DNA of 33,294 nucleotides from Oscillospiraceae bacterium (GCA_015067305.1 SVMT01000025.1:1-33294); one strand, 5' to 3'; counted from the stretch's first letter, positions 8,498 to 17,468 are shown. Program-made: numbers and translations. Notes: generated by a model from the letters alone, not told the origin.

Positions 8498-10084
8498 TTA
8501 TTTGATCTTTTCCGAAATTGGGTCGAGGTCGTAAAGCGTTACCGGATTGGTTGCAACGCCGTTTATCATTACTGTGTAATGGAGATGGTCGCCGTTTGTC
8601 ATACCTGTTTGTCCCATGTTGCCGATTTTGTCGCCTTGAGCAACGAGCTGCCCAACTTCAACGGAAGTATTTTTCATGTGGAAATAATAGGAAAGAATAT
8701 TCATTCCGTGGTCGATAACAACAGTTTTTCCTGGGATCTCAAGTTCTCCGACATAAACGACAACACCGTCCTGAGCTGCGCAAATGGCGGGATTTCCTTT
8801 TGCGGCAATATCCTGACCGTTGTGGATAGTAAATGTATCACTGCCGTTTGTGTATCTGTGGAGACCGAAAGACATCGTTACTTTGCCTTCAACAGGTGCT
8901 GTAAATGTACCGCCCACATAATTGGTTTCGGAATTGTATGTTCTGAACGGGGAAAGCTTGTTTTCAAGCTCGGCTTCATCTTCAGCGGAAATATTTTCGC
9001 TCATTTCCGAAGTTCCTTTTTCAAATGATTGTTCTCGTATTTCTATTTCAATAGAACGGGAATTGCCGTTTTCGGAGAGATTTACAGTATATATTCCGGG
9101 GACAGCATCGCAGGGAATGGGGAGTAATGAGATGATTCCGTTTTCCGTTGGGAAAAATGTACTTTCGTATTCCAATTCGGGACATGAAGCAGAATAAACA
9201 TCTTCAACATTTGCGTTTTCCGCAAAAAGTCTGATGAATTCACCCTGATAAACCCAGGGGCTTTCCGCAATTACAGATACGGGAACATCATTTTCAATGA
9301 CGAAAATGTATTTCGCTGTGCCGTAAAAATCTTTTGTGATATTTACATTCCAGATGGCTGTGATTTCGTAATAGATCGTACCGTCACAGTCGGCGCTGGG
9401 AAGCGTTCCGTCAGAAAGTTCGCCTTCAAAAAGAATTTCGTCGTCTTCCGTGTAAACCCTTGCTTTAAGAGAGGTTGCCCCATAAGGAACTTCTACTTTA
9501 AAGTTTTCGGAAGACCACAAAGCTTCACCGTAAATATTTCCGCTTTCGGGAAGTTCTTTGACTTTTTTATATGTTCCGTCTGCTGTAATGTAGTTCCAGT
9601 CGCAAACTGCAGCCTTTCCCGTAAAGGAAAGATCGCTTCTTGAAAGTGTCATTTCGCAGGGCTCATCGTAAATATACGCAAATTCTGAAACTTCTTCTCT
9701 TGATAAAAACGCAACGAATGCGGAAGGATCCATTTTATAGAGTTTATTCGTTTTCGTGTCGTGAATATAAGCGGAACGTGTCATCATGTTTGTGATGTAG
9801 ATGTCGTATGTCCGCTGATTTTTGCCGCCGATATGTGTGGTGACGTAGAACTGAGGTTCTCTCATGTGGATCACGGCGGGGTTTTCTTCTTCATCGGATA
9901 TTTTCATTACTCTTTTGAAGAGTTCTGCCAATTCTTTGTTGCTTTCTCCGTATGCCGCAGGTTCGTTTACGGAAATATGTGTAAATGAGTATCTGTATTC
10001 ATTTGAATAGTAGAAAAGACTTGCGCCGCCGCAGACAAGCGCTGCGAAAATTAAAACTATCAAAAGATTTCGGATGAATTTCAT
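8498..10084 (-). CDS. Membrane-anchored M23 (LytM) metallopeptidase
   Basis: 528 residues. A single N-terminal membrane segment (about 5-27) anchors a long extracellular region of beta-rich, Ig-like sequence (about 190-350), then an Asp/Glu-rich linker and a C-terminal M23 domain (about 395-515). The zinc and catalytic residues of the family are visible: His421 and Asp425 in HNGQD, His469 in YYFHM, and His500 and His502 in DHLHY. M23 enzymes cut peptide cross-links in peptidoglycan, so it likely remodels the cell wall. Since all expected ligands are present, it should be an active enzyme and not a degenerate activator. It starts 15 nt after the obg stop codon with AAGGAG upstream, so it is cotranscribed with obg. 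Confidence 0.85.
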   Translation of the reverse strand: MKFIRNLLIVLIFAALVCGGASLFYYSNEYRYSFTHISVNEPAAYGESNKELAELFKRVMKISDEEENPAVIHMREPQFYVTTHIGGKNQRTYDIYITNMMTRSAYIHDTKTNKLYKMDPSAFVAFLSREEVSEFAYIYDEPCEMTLSRSDLSFTGKAAVCDWNYITADGTYKKVKELPESGNIYGEALWSSENFKVEVPYGATSLKARVYTEDDEILFEGELSDGTLPSADCDGTIYYEITAIWNVNITKDFYGTAKYIFVIENDVPVSVIAESPWVYQGEFIRLFAENANVEDVYSASCPELEYESTFFPTENGIISLLPIPCDAVPGIYTVNLSENGNSRSIEIEIREQSFEKGTSEMSENISAEDEAELENKLSPFRTYNSETNYVGGTFTAPVEGKVTMSFGLHRYTNGSDTFTIHNGQDIAAKGNPAICAAQDGVVVYVGELEIPGKTVVIDHGMNILSYYFHMKNTSVEVGQLVAQGDKIGNMGQTGMTNGDHLHYTVMINGVATNPVTLYDLDPISEKIK

Positions 10085-10099
10085 TAGGATCAGCTCCTT

Positions 10100-11380
<1,281 letters not shown>

Positions 11381-11401
11381 TCAAAGCTGAGGGAATCCAA
11401 A

Positions 11402-11439
11402 CAAAAAGAGATAGTTTACAGAATATATAAACCATCTCT
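11402..11439 (-). terminator. Terminator between rpmA and obg
   Basis: Stem AGAGATGGTTTA / TAAACTATCTCT with a 9-nt loop on the minus strand, followed by TTTTTGTTTGG. It lies 25 nt after the rpmA stop codon and should end or attenuate the rplU-rpmA transcript before obg. Confidence 0.8.
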
Positions 11440-11464
11440 CGTTTGTGAAAAAAATCTTATTGTA

Positions 11465-11725
11465 TTATTCTTCGATAGCTTCTACGCAAACTCTTTTCTT
11501 GTCTTTTGCGAAACGCTGGAAGCTAACTTTACCGTCAATCAAAGCAAACAAAGTATCGTCGGAACCGATGCCAACATTCTTTCCGGGGTGGATCTTTGTG
11601 CCTCTCTGACGAACGAGGATGTTGCCTGCTACGACAAACTGTCCGTCTGCTTTCTTGACACCGAGACGTTTGGACTCGGAATCACGACCGTTCTTTGTAG
11701 AACCTACACCTTTCTTATGTGCCAT
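11465..11725 (-). CDS. rpmA: 50S ribosomal protein L27
   Basis: 86 residues with the L27 N terminus [20 protein letters not shown], which reaches toward the peptidyl transferase centre, followed by the conserved [10 protein letters not shown] segment. The start is decided by GGAGGTG nine bases upstream. In many Firmicutes L27 carries a short N-terminal extension removed by the protease Prp, whose gene lies between rplU and rpmA. Here the protein begins directly at MAHKKG and only 20 bp separate the two genes, so both the extension and Prp are absent from this locus. Confidence 0.98.
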   Translation of the reverse strand: MAHKKGVGSTKNGRDSESKRLGVKKADGQFVVAGNILVRQRGTKIHPGKNVGIGSDDTLFALIDGKVSFQRFAKDKKRVCVEAIEE

Positions 11726-11745
11726 TGATTATTACACCTCCGTGA

Positions 11746-12057
11746 TTACGCTTTAACTGCTGTAACAGTGATTTTAGAATAAGGCTGTCTGTGGCCGATG
11801 CGTTTTCTGTAGCCCTTCTTGGATTTCATCTTGAAAACACGAACCTTTTTGCCTTTACCGTTCTTGTCGAGTGTTGCCTCTACGTATGCGCCTTTAACAA
11901 AAGGATCGCCTACTGTAACGTTGCCGTCGTCACCGATAAGAAGAACTTCTTCAAATTTAACGGTGGAACCTGCTTCGGCGTCAAGCTTTTCAATGTAAAG
12001 AACGTCGCCTTCGGACGCTTTGTACTGCTTACCGCCTGCTGTGAATACTGCGTACAT
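11746..12057 (-). CDS. rplU: 50S ribosomal protein L21
   Basis: 103 residues, full length for bacterial L21. It starts [18 protein letters not shown] and ends with the RNA-binding [18 protein letters not shown] region. It binds 23S rRNA in the large subunit. It is the first gene of the rplU-rpmA transcription unit, with GAGGG shortly upstream of the ATG and a consensus promoter at 12168-12140. Confidence 0.98.
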   Translation of the reverse strand: MYAVFTAGGKQYKASEGDVLYIEKLDAEAGSTVKFEEVLLIGDDGNVTVGDPFVKGAYVEATLDKNGKGKKVRVFKMKSKKGYRKRIGHRQPYSKITVTAVKA

Positions 12058-12139
12058 TTTTTTCCCTCATTTAATTATGATCTCGCTATTGAGGCGGACA
12101 TTATGTCTCTTTTTGTGAACCTCTTCTAAGCGGCTCTTT

Positions 12140-12168
12140 ATTATACCATTTAATAAGGGACTTGTCAA
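12140..12168 (-). promoter_or_regulatory. rplU promoter and short leader
   Basis: Consensus TTGACA (12168-12163) and TATAAT (12145-12140) with a 17-bp spacer. The leader (about 12133-12058) is some 75 nt and could hold an L21-type autoregulatory structure as in other Firmicutes, but I could not confirm a specific fold. From here to the palindrome at 12318 I see nothing further. Confidence 0.85.
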
Positions 12169-12317
12169 TGGTAAAACGTAATTGTTCGTTTAAATTTCAC
12201 ACATGACGGTCCTCAACGAAATGTTGTAGATTCTCAAAGTAAATGCAACAGTAAAAATAGAAGTAGCATTTACTTTGAAAATTTACTAGTTATTGACAGT
12301 CGGATATTGTTATTCCC

Positions 12318-12370
12318 TTCCCAACCACCGCCCGCCCCGCACATTGTGCGGGGCGGGCGGTGGTTGGGAA
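12318..12370. repeat. GC-rich perfect palindrome, copy 1
   Basis: Two 25-bp perfectly complementary arms with a 3-base loop; the inner arm reads CCGCCCGCCCCGCAC. It shares a 33-bp core with the palindrome at 12674-12716, while the outer arms differ in both copies yet still pair. It sits between divergent transcription units. A T run follows on the plus strand, so it may block transcription entering the 6S RNA gene from the left. Confidence 0.9.
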
Positions 12371-12385
12371 ATTTTTTAAAACACC

Positions 12386-12414
12386 TTGACAAGGCGCGGT
12401 TAATGTGCTATAAT
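12386..12414 (+). promoter_or_regulatory. Promoter of the 6S RNA gene
   Basis: Consensus TTGACA (12386-12391) and TATAAT (12409-12414) with a 17-bp spacer. No credible coding sequence follows; transcription would start near 12419-12421, exactly where the closing stem of the RNA begins. Confidence 0.85.
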
Positions 12415-12418
12415 AAAA

Positions 12419-12590
12419 GTGCCAAACTAATTGAATAATGCAAAATAGGTATAATTTTCTTTTTTGAGGAATTATATCTTATCTTAGTATAATGTAAGTG
12501 AATCGAGTTTGATAAAATGCAAATTCCGCACTTGTATTATACTATAAAGGGTTATACCTTTTTTGCATACAATTAGTTTGGCGACTATCG
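12419..12590 (+). ncRNA. ssrS: 6S RNA (candidate)
   Basis: The transcript folds into one long interrupted hairpin. Closing stem: 12421-12433 pairs with 12570-12582 (13 bp, GCCAAACTAATTG). After a small internal loop, ATGCAAAA (12438-12445) pairs with TTTTGCAT (12561-12568), then AGGTATAA (12447-12454) pairs with TTATACCT (12552-12559). A large unpaired bubble follows, with its 5' side at about 12455-12484 beginning near nucleotide 37. Beyond it lies a 16-bp stem starting TAGTATAAT near 12485 and a terminal hairpin. A rod with a central bubble, about 170 nt long, with a strong promoter and its own terminator, is the hallmark of 6S RNA, which mimics an open promoter and binds sigma-A RNA polymerase. 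The call rests on structure alone; primary sequence of 6S RNA is poorly conserved. Confidence 0.75.
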
Positions 12591-12604
12591 GAGTTTGCGT
12601 TTTT

Positions 12605-12632
12605 TGCGTCTGCTTCGGTAGGCGCATTTTTT
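12605..12632 (+). terminator. Terminator of the 6S RNA gene
   Basis: Stem TGCGTCTGC-TTCG-GTAGGCGCA, closed by a stable TTCG tetraloop and including two G-U pairs, followed by six T residues. A textbook intrinsic terminator on the plus strand. Confidence 0.9.
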
Positions 12633-12673
12633 ATTTATATTTTGAGTGTTCTCTCTATTTGTTGCCATGCAAA

Positions 12674-12716
12674 CTAAGCCGCCCGCCCCGCACTTTGTGC
12701 GGGGCGGGCGGCTTAG
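12674..12716. repeat. GC-rich perfect palindrome, copy 2
   Basis: Two 20-bp arms (CTAAGCCGCCCGCCCCGCAC and its complement) with a 3-base loop. The core is the same as at 12318-12370. It lies 35 nt after the stop codon of the solute-binding protein gene at 12752-14113 and has no T run on either side, so termination is only a possible role. Confidence 0.9.
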
Positions 12717-12751
12717 AAACAGGGGATTGCCCTGTTGTGAAATTATTCTGG

Positions 12752-14113
12752 TTAGTTACCTAAAGCCATATTTTCGGCGATATTGTTTATCGTATCTGAA
12801 ATCTTGTCAAGAGCTACGGATGCAGTGTCTATTCCCGTTATGGAATTTGATATTGCAGAATATACCTTATCTTTTGAGTTCGCAAGCTGTACGCCGAAGT
12901 TGTATTCGGGGTTTTCGATGAGCATCAGATAGTTTTCGTAACATTCTTCGCTATGGAATGTGTAATCTCTAAGTTCTGTTTTCCACATTGAATCCGTGTA
13001 GCCCTCGACAGGCTCAAACAAATAGTTTGCGATTCTTCCGATATCATCAACTTCCATGTTTGCTTTATCAGAAAGAGCCATGAGACGGCGAATTTCATAT
13101 GTATATGCTCCCACATTCTTTTCCGTTCCGTTGGGGCCGTGGGGGAATGTGATAAATCCGTATTCGTTCATTGTGAGGGGTGCGTATGCGGTGTCTGACA
13201 TTGCATTATTGGAAAGCCCTAAGTATGAGTCTCCTATGTAATATACACATTCATTTGAAAGCGTAAATGTTCCTACCGAGGCTTTTTCAATAAGTCCATC
13301 ATTGTAAAGACTGTTGAGCCAATCAAGTGTTTCGTAGGCTTCGTTGTTGTTGAGCCCAAAGGTGTAACCGTCTTCTTCATTTCCGTCAATGACTCTCAGA
13401 TTATTTGAGTGGAGCGCCGCCAATCCGAGAACTTCAAATTCCTGAACGTGGATCGCTTTGAGAGGTGTGCTTCCTCGTTCTTTCGGGTAAGACCTTATTT
13501 CATTTTCAAAAGTTTCCCAGTTCCAGATCCCTTTTTCCTGGAATTCATAAGGAATCGTTCCACCAAATGATCTCAAAAGTTCTCCGTTGAACATCATTGC
13601 GCCTGTGACTTCTGGGTGATTCCAATGCCAGGGGAATATTCCGTACTGTTTTCCGTTGAAATTTCCGTATTTAAGGAAATTTTCGTTGCCCCATTTTCCG
13701 CTACTCATGTCTATGGTGCTGACCTCTTCGATTGGGGCGAGGATTCCTGCTTTGTAATAGTCGTAAATTCTGTTCAGGTCGCTGTCCATGAGTTCGTATG
13801 TTCCGTAGCCTGTGGACAGCTGGAGGATCGGGTCTTCTCTTGTGAAGATAATGTCTATATTAAGTTCTGTTTCCGCTTCGTCAAATCTTTTGTCTTTGAG
13901 TTCAAGCATCAATGTGGGGGTAAAGGAGTAGTCTTCCATAATATGGTAGGTTTCCTCCCAGTCGGTGAAGAAATAAAATTTCTGTCCGTCAAAATCCAAT
14001 TTGTCACTTTGATTCGGGTCAATAAAGGCTAAAAGCTGAGGTGCGTCAGAGGAACAGCTTGTAGCCAGGATCATTGCGAGGCATGCTATAATAGCCAGAA
14101 TTCGTTTTGTCAT
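12752..14113 (-). CDS. Extracellular solute-binding lipoprotein (third paralogue)
   Basis: 453 residues from the ATG at 14113. An in-frame GTG at 14122 overlaps the AAGGAG ribosome binding site and is not the start. The lipoprotein signal peptide ends LATSC, followed by DAPQLLAF, matching the EAPQLLNF of the genes at 252 and 1831. The hinge-type segment EKGIWNWETFENE and a late LFEPVEGY motif fit the family 1-like solute-binding layout. The body is well diverged from the tandem pair. Its promoter (14194-14166) has the same TAGACA-N17-TATAAT form and a G4 tract, suggesting common control. No permease lies next to it. Ligand unknown. Confidence 0.72.
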   Translation of the reverse strand: MTKRILAIIACLAMILATSCSSDAPQLLAFIDPNQSDKLDFDGQKFYFFTDWEETYHIMEDYSFTPTLMLELKDKRFDEAETELNIDIIFTREDPILQLSTGYGTYELMDSDLNRIYDYYKAGILAPIEEVSTIDMSSGKWGNENFLKYGNFNGKQYGIFPWHWNHPEVTGAMMFNGELLRSFGGTIPYEFQEKGIWNWETFENEIRSYPKERGSTPLKAIHVQEFEVLGLAALHSNNLRVIDGNEEDGYTFGLNNNEAYETLDWLNSLYNDGLIEKASVGTFTLSNECVYYIGDSYLGLSNNAMSDTAYAPLTMNEYGFITFPHGPNGTEKNVGAYTYEIRRLMALSDKANMEVDDIGRIANYLFEPVEGYTDSMWKTELRDYTFHSEECYENYLMLIENPEYNFGVQLANSKDKVYSAISNSITGIDTASVALDKISDTINNIAENMALGN

Positions 14114-14165
14114 AAAAAGCACTCCTTAGAAGAATATTTTTGTGTAAAATGTATATTACGATAAT

Positions 14166-14194
14166 ATTATAGCATAATTGTAATGCCTTGTCTA
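14166..14194 (-). promoter_or_regulatory. Promoter of the third solute-binding protein gene
   Basis: TAGACA (14194-14189) and TATAAT (14171-14166) with a 17-bp spacer, preceded by AGAGGGGA and an A/T-rich block resembling the upstream flank at 90-140. From 14195 to 14342 I see no gene. A small AATACCC-ttc-GGGTATT hairpin is at 14343-14359. Confidence 0.7.
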
Positions 14195-14364
14195 TCCCCT
14201 CTAATTATGAAATTTTTGCAATATTTTATTCTGCGAGGAAGTAAGTGGGTGGGAAGAATGTCTTGTGGTGAAAATATTATCTTCGGGTGAGGGTTCGTTG
14301 TTATATATGCCTTTGGTTCGGTTTTGTTTGGATAAGGGCACAAATACCCTTCGGGTATTAGTTG

Positions 14365-14402
14365 GGGAAAACCTTATTTTTTCGCGAAAATAAGGTTTTC
14401 CC
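14365..14402 (-). terminator. 3' hairpin after the TIM-barrel hydrolase gene
   Basis: Perfect 16-bp arms (GGGAAAACCTTATTTT) with a 6-base loop, 15 nt after the stop codon of the gene at 14418-15677. It is a member of the hairpin family at 198, 1777, 3420 and 30141, and the most perfect of them. Confidence 0.65.
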
Positions 14403-14417
14403 ATAAAAAATTTAACA

Positions 14418-15677
14418 TTAATATCTTCTGTCTTTTCTGACTGTTACGAAAGCGGCACTTCCTGTGGGAATTGAGAGCTTTATTGTTCTGTCAGAAGTCA
14501 GGTGAACTGTCTCCTTGCCGTCCATAAATACACAGCAGAGCTTGTGTTCTGGAACATCGACTTCAACTTCCGCAACGTGTTTTTCGTCAAAGGGATTCGT
14601 TACGTTTACGAGCATTACAGCGCTGCCGTCTCCGTTGAATTTTTCAAAATAGCCTGCGAGGAGCGCACTTCCTGAACGTATTGCGGTGATGTTTTCCGAG
14701 CCTTCAAAATAGTCGTTGCGTTTTGCCTGCTCAATGAGCTGATCTCTCATTTCGGGGCAAGCGGCGTTTATCTTACCTGCGGGAACTGCGCAGACGGCGG
14801 AATAATTCCTGAGTGTCGGTGAGAATTCTTTGATCTCAGCGTTTATTTTCTTTACATATTCATATGTAGGATTCAGGTTTCCGTTGCTGTCAACCATTGA
14901 GGTCTTTTCGTTCCACCAGCCGGGGGAATAGGATGCGTGAATTATCATGTTTGCGCCGTAAGCCATTGCCACATTGCACTGGAGTCTGATCTGCGCTTCG
15001 GTGAGGATCTTGTCTTCCGTCCATGCGCCTGATTGTATAATTACCCACATATCACGGAAATCGTGGCGGCATGCATCTGCAACGATGTCCATGTTTGTCA
15101 GATAAGTTTCGAGGGGACCTGTGAACGGATAGGTGTCGAAACAGATATAATCGCTTTCGACTGTGTCAACGAAATTCTGTATGTGTTCTTCGTAGTTTTT
15201 ACTGCCGAGGTGGAGGGCGAGTTTTTCTTCGCTTGTGTCATATTCACCTTTTGGTGCTGTGTTACCGTAAGCGGGGTAGAGGTTCGCAAAACAAAGCTTT
15301 TCGGGATAGAGTTTTGCATATTTTTTCATTACTTTGTTTAAATATTCAAAATCAGCGGTCTGAGGTTCGTCGCAGAGATAGTCTCCCCAAAGCGCAGGAT
15401 GTTCGATGATCTCTTTATCGCCTTCCTCAAGTTTTTTCACCATACCGCCGTTCTTGAATTTTCCTGCGTTTTCGCCGAAACTGCCCCACCAAAGGGGGAA
15501 ATTGGAATTTGCGATAACTTCAATGCCGTTGGCTTGGCAAAGGTCAAGAAATTCCTTGCTTGCGGAAGTTGCAACCACAATGTCAGCGTTGCAGTCTTTG
15601 AGATTTTTTATGTCGTTTTCGTTTTTGAGCTTGTCGTCGTAGTAAAATACGCCTGTGATTATCTGGTCTCTGTCCAT
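14418..15677 (-). CDS. Putative cytoplasmic TIM-barrel glycoside hydrolase-like protein
   Basis: 419 residues from the ATG at 15677. AAGGAC six bases upstream supports this start over an in-frame TTG five codons earlier. There is no signal peptide. The sequence has the rhythm of a (beta/alpha)8 barrel: GVFYYDD, ADIVVAT, VIANSNFPLWWG, GDYLCDEPQ, YICFDTYPF, VIIQSGAW and ANMIIHASYSPGWW, then a beta-sandwich-like C terminus. The DEPQ motif near residue 107 resembles the acid/base position of clan GH-A enzymes, and the aromatic-rich strands would suit sugar binding. Known GH42-type and related proteins show this layout, but I cannot assign a family. It is divergent from the solute-binding protein gene at 15929 and has a consensus promoter of its own, so the pair may handle one carbohydrate. 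Confidence 0.55.
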   Translation of the reverse strand: MDRDQIITGVFYYDDKLKNENDIKNLKDCNADIVVATSASKEFLDLCQANGIEVIANSNFPLWWGSFGENAGKFKNGGMVKKLEEGDKEIIEHPALWGDYLCDEPQTADFEYLNKVMKKYAKLYPEKLCFANLYPAYGNTAPKGEYDTSEEKLALHLGSKNYEEHIQNFVDTVESDYICFDTYPFTGPLETYLTNMDIVADACRHDFRDMWVIIQSGAWTEDKILTEAQIRLQCNVAMAYGANMIIHASYSPGWWNEKTSMVDSNGNLNPTYEYVKKINAEIKEFSPTLRNYSAVCAVPAGKINAACPEMRDQLIEQAKRNDYFEGSENITAIRSGSALLAGYFEKFNGDGSAVMLVNVTNPFDEKHVAEVEVDVPEHKLCCVFMDGKETVHLTSDRTIKLSIPTGSAAFVTVRKDRRY

Positions 15678-15714
15678 AATTTTGTCCTTCAAAGTTTTTT
15701 ATTTTACTTGTATA

Positions 15715-15743
15715 ATTATATAATAAAAAATCACTTTTGTCAA
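15715..15743 (-). promoter_or_regulatory. Promoter of the TIM-barrel hydrolase gene
   Basis: Consensus TTGACA (15743-15738) and TATAAT (15720-15715) with a 17-bp spacer, about 30 nt upstream of the likely transcript start to ATG region. Confidence 0.8.
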
Positions 15744-15855
15744 TATGCAAAGGCGATTTTTTTATGCTCTTTTGAAAATGCAACGAGGGTGTGTTGAAAT
15801 TGGAAAAATCCTTGCTACCGTAGTTAAATTTTCTTTAAACAATCGGCGCTTCCTA

Positions 15856-15896
15856 TTGACTTATCTACCTATATATGTTATCATACAAGGTATGAT
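15856..15896 (+). promoter_or_regulatory. Promoter and operator-like palindrome of the fourth solute-binding protein gene
   Basis: TTGACT (15856-15861) and TATCAT (15879-15884) with a 17-bp spacer. A perfect palindrome, ATCATAC-aag-GTATGAT (15880-15896), covers the -10 box and the probable start site, as expected for a repressor operator. The regulator is not in this window. Confidence 0.6.
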
Positions 15897-15928
15897 TTAA
15901 TAAACTTCATATTTAACGGAGAAAACAG

Positions 15929-17323
15929 ATGAAAAAAATCTTATTGACTATACTTGTTTCGGCAATGATGTTCTCGGCTGCGTCCTGCGGAACATCGGGA
16001 AACAACAACGGCGGAAATTCGGTCGTGAAACCTCCCGTTGATGTGGAAATGGAGCAGAATATCGGAGGCAGTTTTCTTATAAAGACTGAATCCACTGCCC
16101 AGCTTTCCCTTGTTCCTGATGCGACTGACGATGTGCGAAATGAACTTGTAGATTATCGCTACAGAGAAGTTTCCGCACGTTTCAACTGCACGGTTTCTGC
16201 TTCTGTGGTTCCCGAAGATACCATAGTTACAAATCTTGCCACGGCGGCTGCGGCTTCAGGCACTTATGCCGATCTTGTTGAACTTTCTGCGGCACAGATA
16301 TACGATCTTTACAAGGGCGGTTATCTTACTGCGGCGCAGGATGTTGCGGGAATGGATATTTCAGATGAAAAATGGGGCTTTGAGGGGCAGAAAGAAATGA
16401 TGACTTTCGGCAACGGAAAGACTTACGGTTTCAGAAATACCTATTGGGCTATGCCTATCCAGAATGTTTCAAATATTCTTTTCTACAACGAAGATCTTCT
16501 TTCCAAAAATGCAGTTTCAATTCCTTATGAATATTATGAAAACGGTACATGGAATTGGTCTGCTTTTGAAAGAATCTGCAAGGATATAACTCAGAATACA
16601 AACGACCTGCAGAGTGTTTACGGTTTTATGATCCCTACTGCTGATTATCCCGATTTCATTCATGCGGCGATATACTCCAACGGCGGACAGCGTCTGAAAG
16701 AAGATGCAGACGGCAAATATGTTTGCGGTTATTATGATTCAAAAACCATGGAAGCGCTTGATTGGGTAAATGAACTTGTTACAAAAGAACAGGTATGTTA
16801 TGTTCCCGGAAACCTTGATTCTGTGGATAATGTGGATGTTATGTCCTTTACAGATCAGTATACGGCTTTTCTTGTTTCCGACAGTTATACAGGTTTTTAC
16901 GGCGGTGACGCGTACCCTCTGTCTGTTCTTGATGACGGTTTCCGCTGGATAGAGTTCCCCGAAGGTAAGAGTTTCAAAGGTGAGACTACTGCATTCTACA
17001 CAAAAGATGATTCTTTCCTTGCTCTTTCAAAGGGCTTCAGGGCTGACACCAAGGGTGTTGTTCTCAATGCTATTTTCGAACCCCTCAACGGAGAAGATAC
17101 GGAAAGCTGGAAAGATTTCCTCAGAACGAATTATTTCTTCTACGAGGAAGACGCAGAACTTTATTTCGATATTCTGAAAAATGCGGTAAGCGATCATTCG
17201 GTTTTAACTTTGAATACAAACAGCTCTATAGATGATATTTTCGTTGGTGTTGTTAACGGTCAGAAGACAGCCCATGAAGCGGTTGAAATGCTTGAACCCG
17301 TTGTAACAGGGTTGCTCGAATAA
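15929..17323 (+). CDS. Extracellular solute-binding lipoprotein (fourth paralogue)
   Basis: 464 residues. The lipoprotein signal peptide ends SAASC and is followed by a Gly/Asn-rich linker (GTSGNNNGGNS). The mature part has the solute-binding features seen in its relatives: YRYREVSARFNC early, MDISDEKWGFEGQ, FYNEDLL, the hinge-like YENGTWNWSAFERI and a late IFEPLNGEDTESW. It carries its own promoter with an operator-like palindrome, unlike the TAGACA promoters of the other three, so it is probably controlled separately. It is divergent from the TIM-barrel hydrolase gene and unlinked to any permease. Ligand unknown, plausibly a carbohydrate. Confidence 0.75.
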   Translation: MKKILLTILVSAMMFSAASCGTSGNNNGGNSVVKPPVDVEMEQNIGGSFLIKTESTAQLSLVPDATDDVRNELVDYRYREVSARFNCTVSASVVPEDTIVTNLATAAAASGTYADLVELSAAQIYDLYKGGYLTAAQDVAGMDISDEKWGFEGQKEMMTFGNGKTYGFRNTYWAMPIQNVSNILFYNEDLLSKNAVSIPYEYYENGTWNWSAFERICKDITQNTNDLQSVYGFMIPTADYPDFIHAAIYSNGGQRLKEDADGKYVCGYYDSKTMEALDWVNELVTKEQVCYVPGNLDSVDNVDVMSFTDQYTAFLVSDSYTGFYGGDAYPLSVLDDGFRWIEFPEGKSFKGETTAFYTKDDSFLALSKGFRADTKGVVLNAIFEPLNGEDTESWKDFLRTNYFFYEEDAELYFDILKNAVSDHSVLTLNTNSSIDDIFVGVVNGQKTAHEAVEMLEPVVTGLLE

Positions 17324-17367
17324 TGTATTTGTGCATATCTCACAAAGTTTCGGCTTTCGGTGACTTA

Positions 17368-17415
17368 TGTTTGTATATTCAAGGTATTGCATTTTTATGC
17401 AAAAAGGTGTATAAT
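17368..17415 (+). promoter_or_regulatory. argG promoter with paired ARG-box-like sites
   Basis: TTGCAT (17387-17392) and TATAAT (17410-17415) with a 17-bp spacer. The palindrome TTGCATTTTTATGCAA (17387-17402) covers the -35 box and fits the ArgR operator form TGNAT-N4-ATNCA. A weaker site, TGTTTGTATATTCA (17368-17381), lies 20 bp upstream centre to centre, about two helical turns. Paired boxes at this spacing are usual for ArgR/AhrC hexamers. Arginine-dependent repression is inferred. Confidence 0.6.
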
Positions 17416-17468
17416 TATAAAATAAAATAATAAATTACCGTATAATCGGTTTATAAAAGGTGAATAAA

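Noticed and set aside
12318-12716. CRISPR-like repeats
   Set aside because: Only two palindromes about 300 bp apart with an RNA gene between them; no regular spacers and no cas gene. No CRISPR array or tRNA/rRNA gene was seen anywhere in the window.
12563-12763. 66-residue plus-strand open frame
   Set aside because: It overlaps the 3' arm of the 6S RNA, its terminator and a palindrome, so it cannot be a normal coding sequence.
14114-14122. Upstream GTG start for the third solute-binding protein
   Set aside because: The GTG lies within the AAGGAG ribosome binding site that serves the ATG at 14113.
14201-14404. 67-residue minus-strand open frame upstream of the third solute-binding protein gene
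   Set aside because: It ends over that gene's promoter flank and starts in the hairpin after the hydrolase gene; no ribosome binding site or motif.
17336-17386. Terminator after the fourth solute-binding protein gene
   Set aside because: A weak TCACAAAG/CTTT-GTGA fold is present near 17341-17363, but it has no T run and poor pairing, so I do not annotate it.
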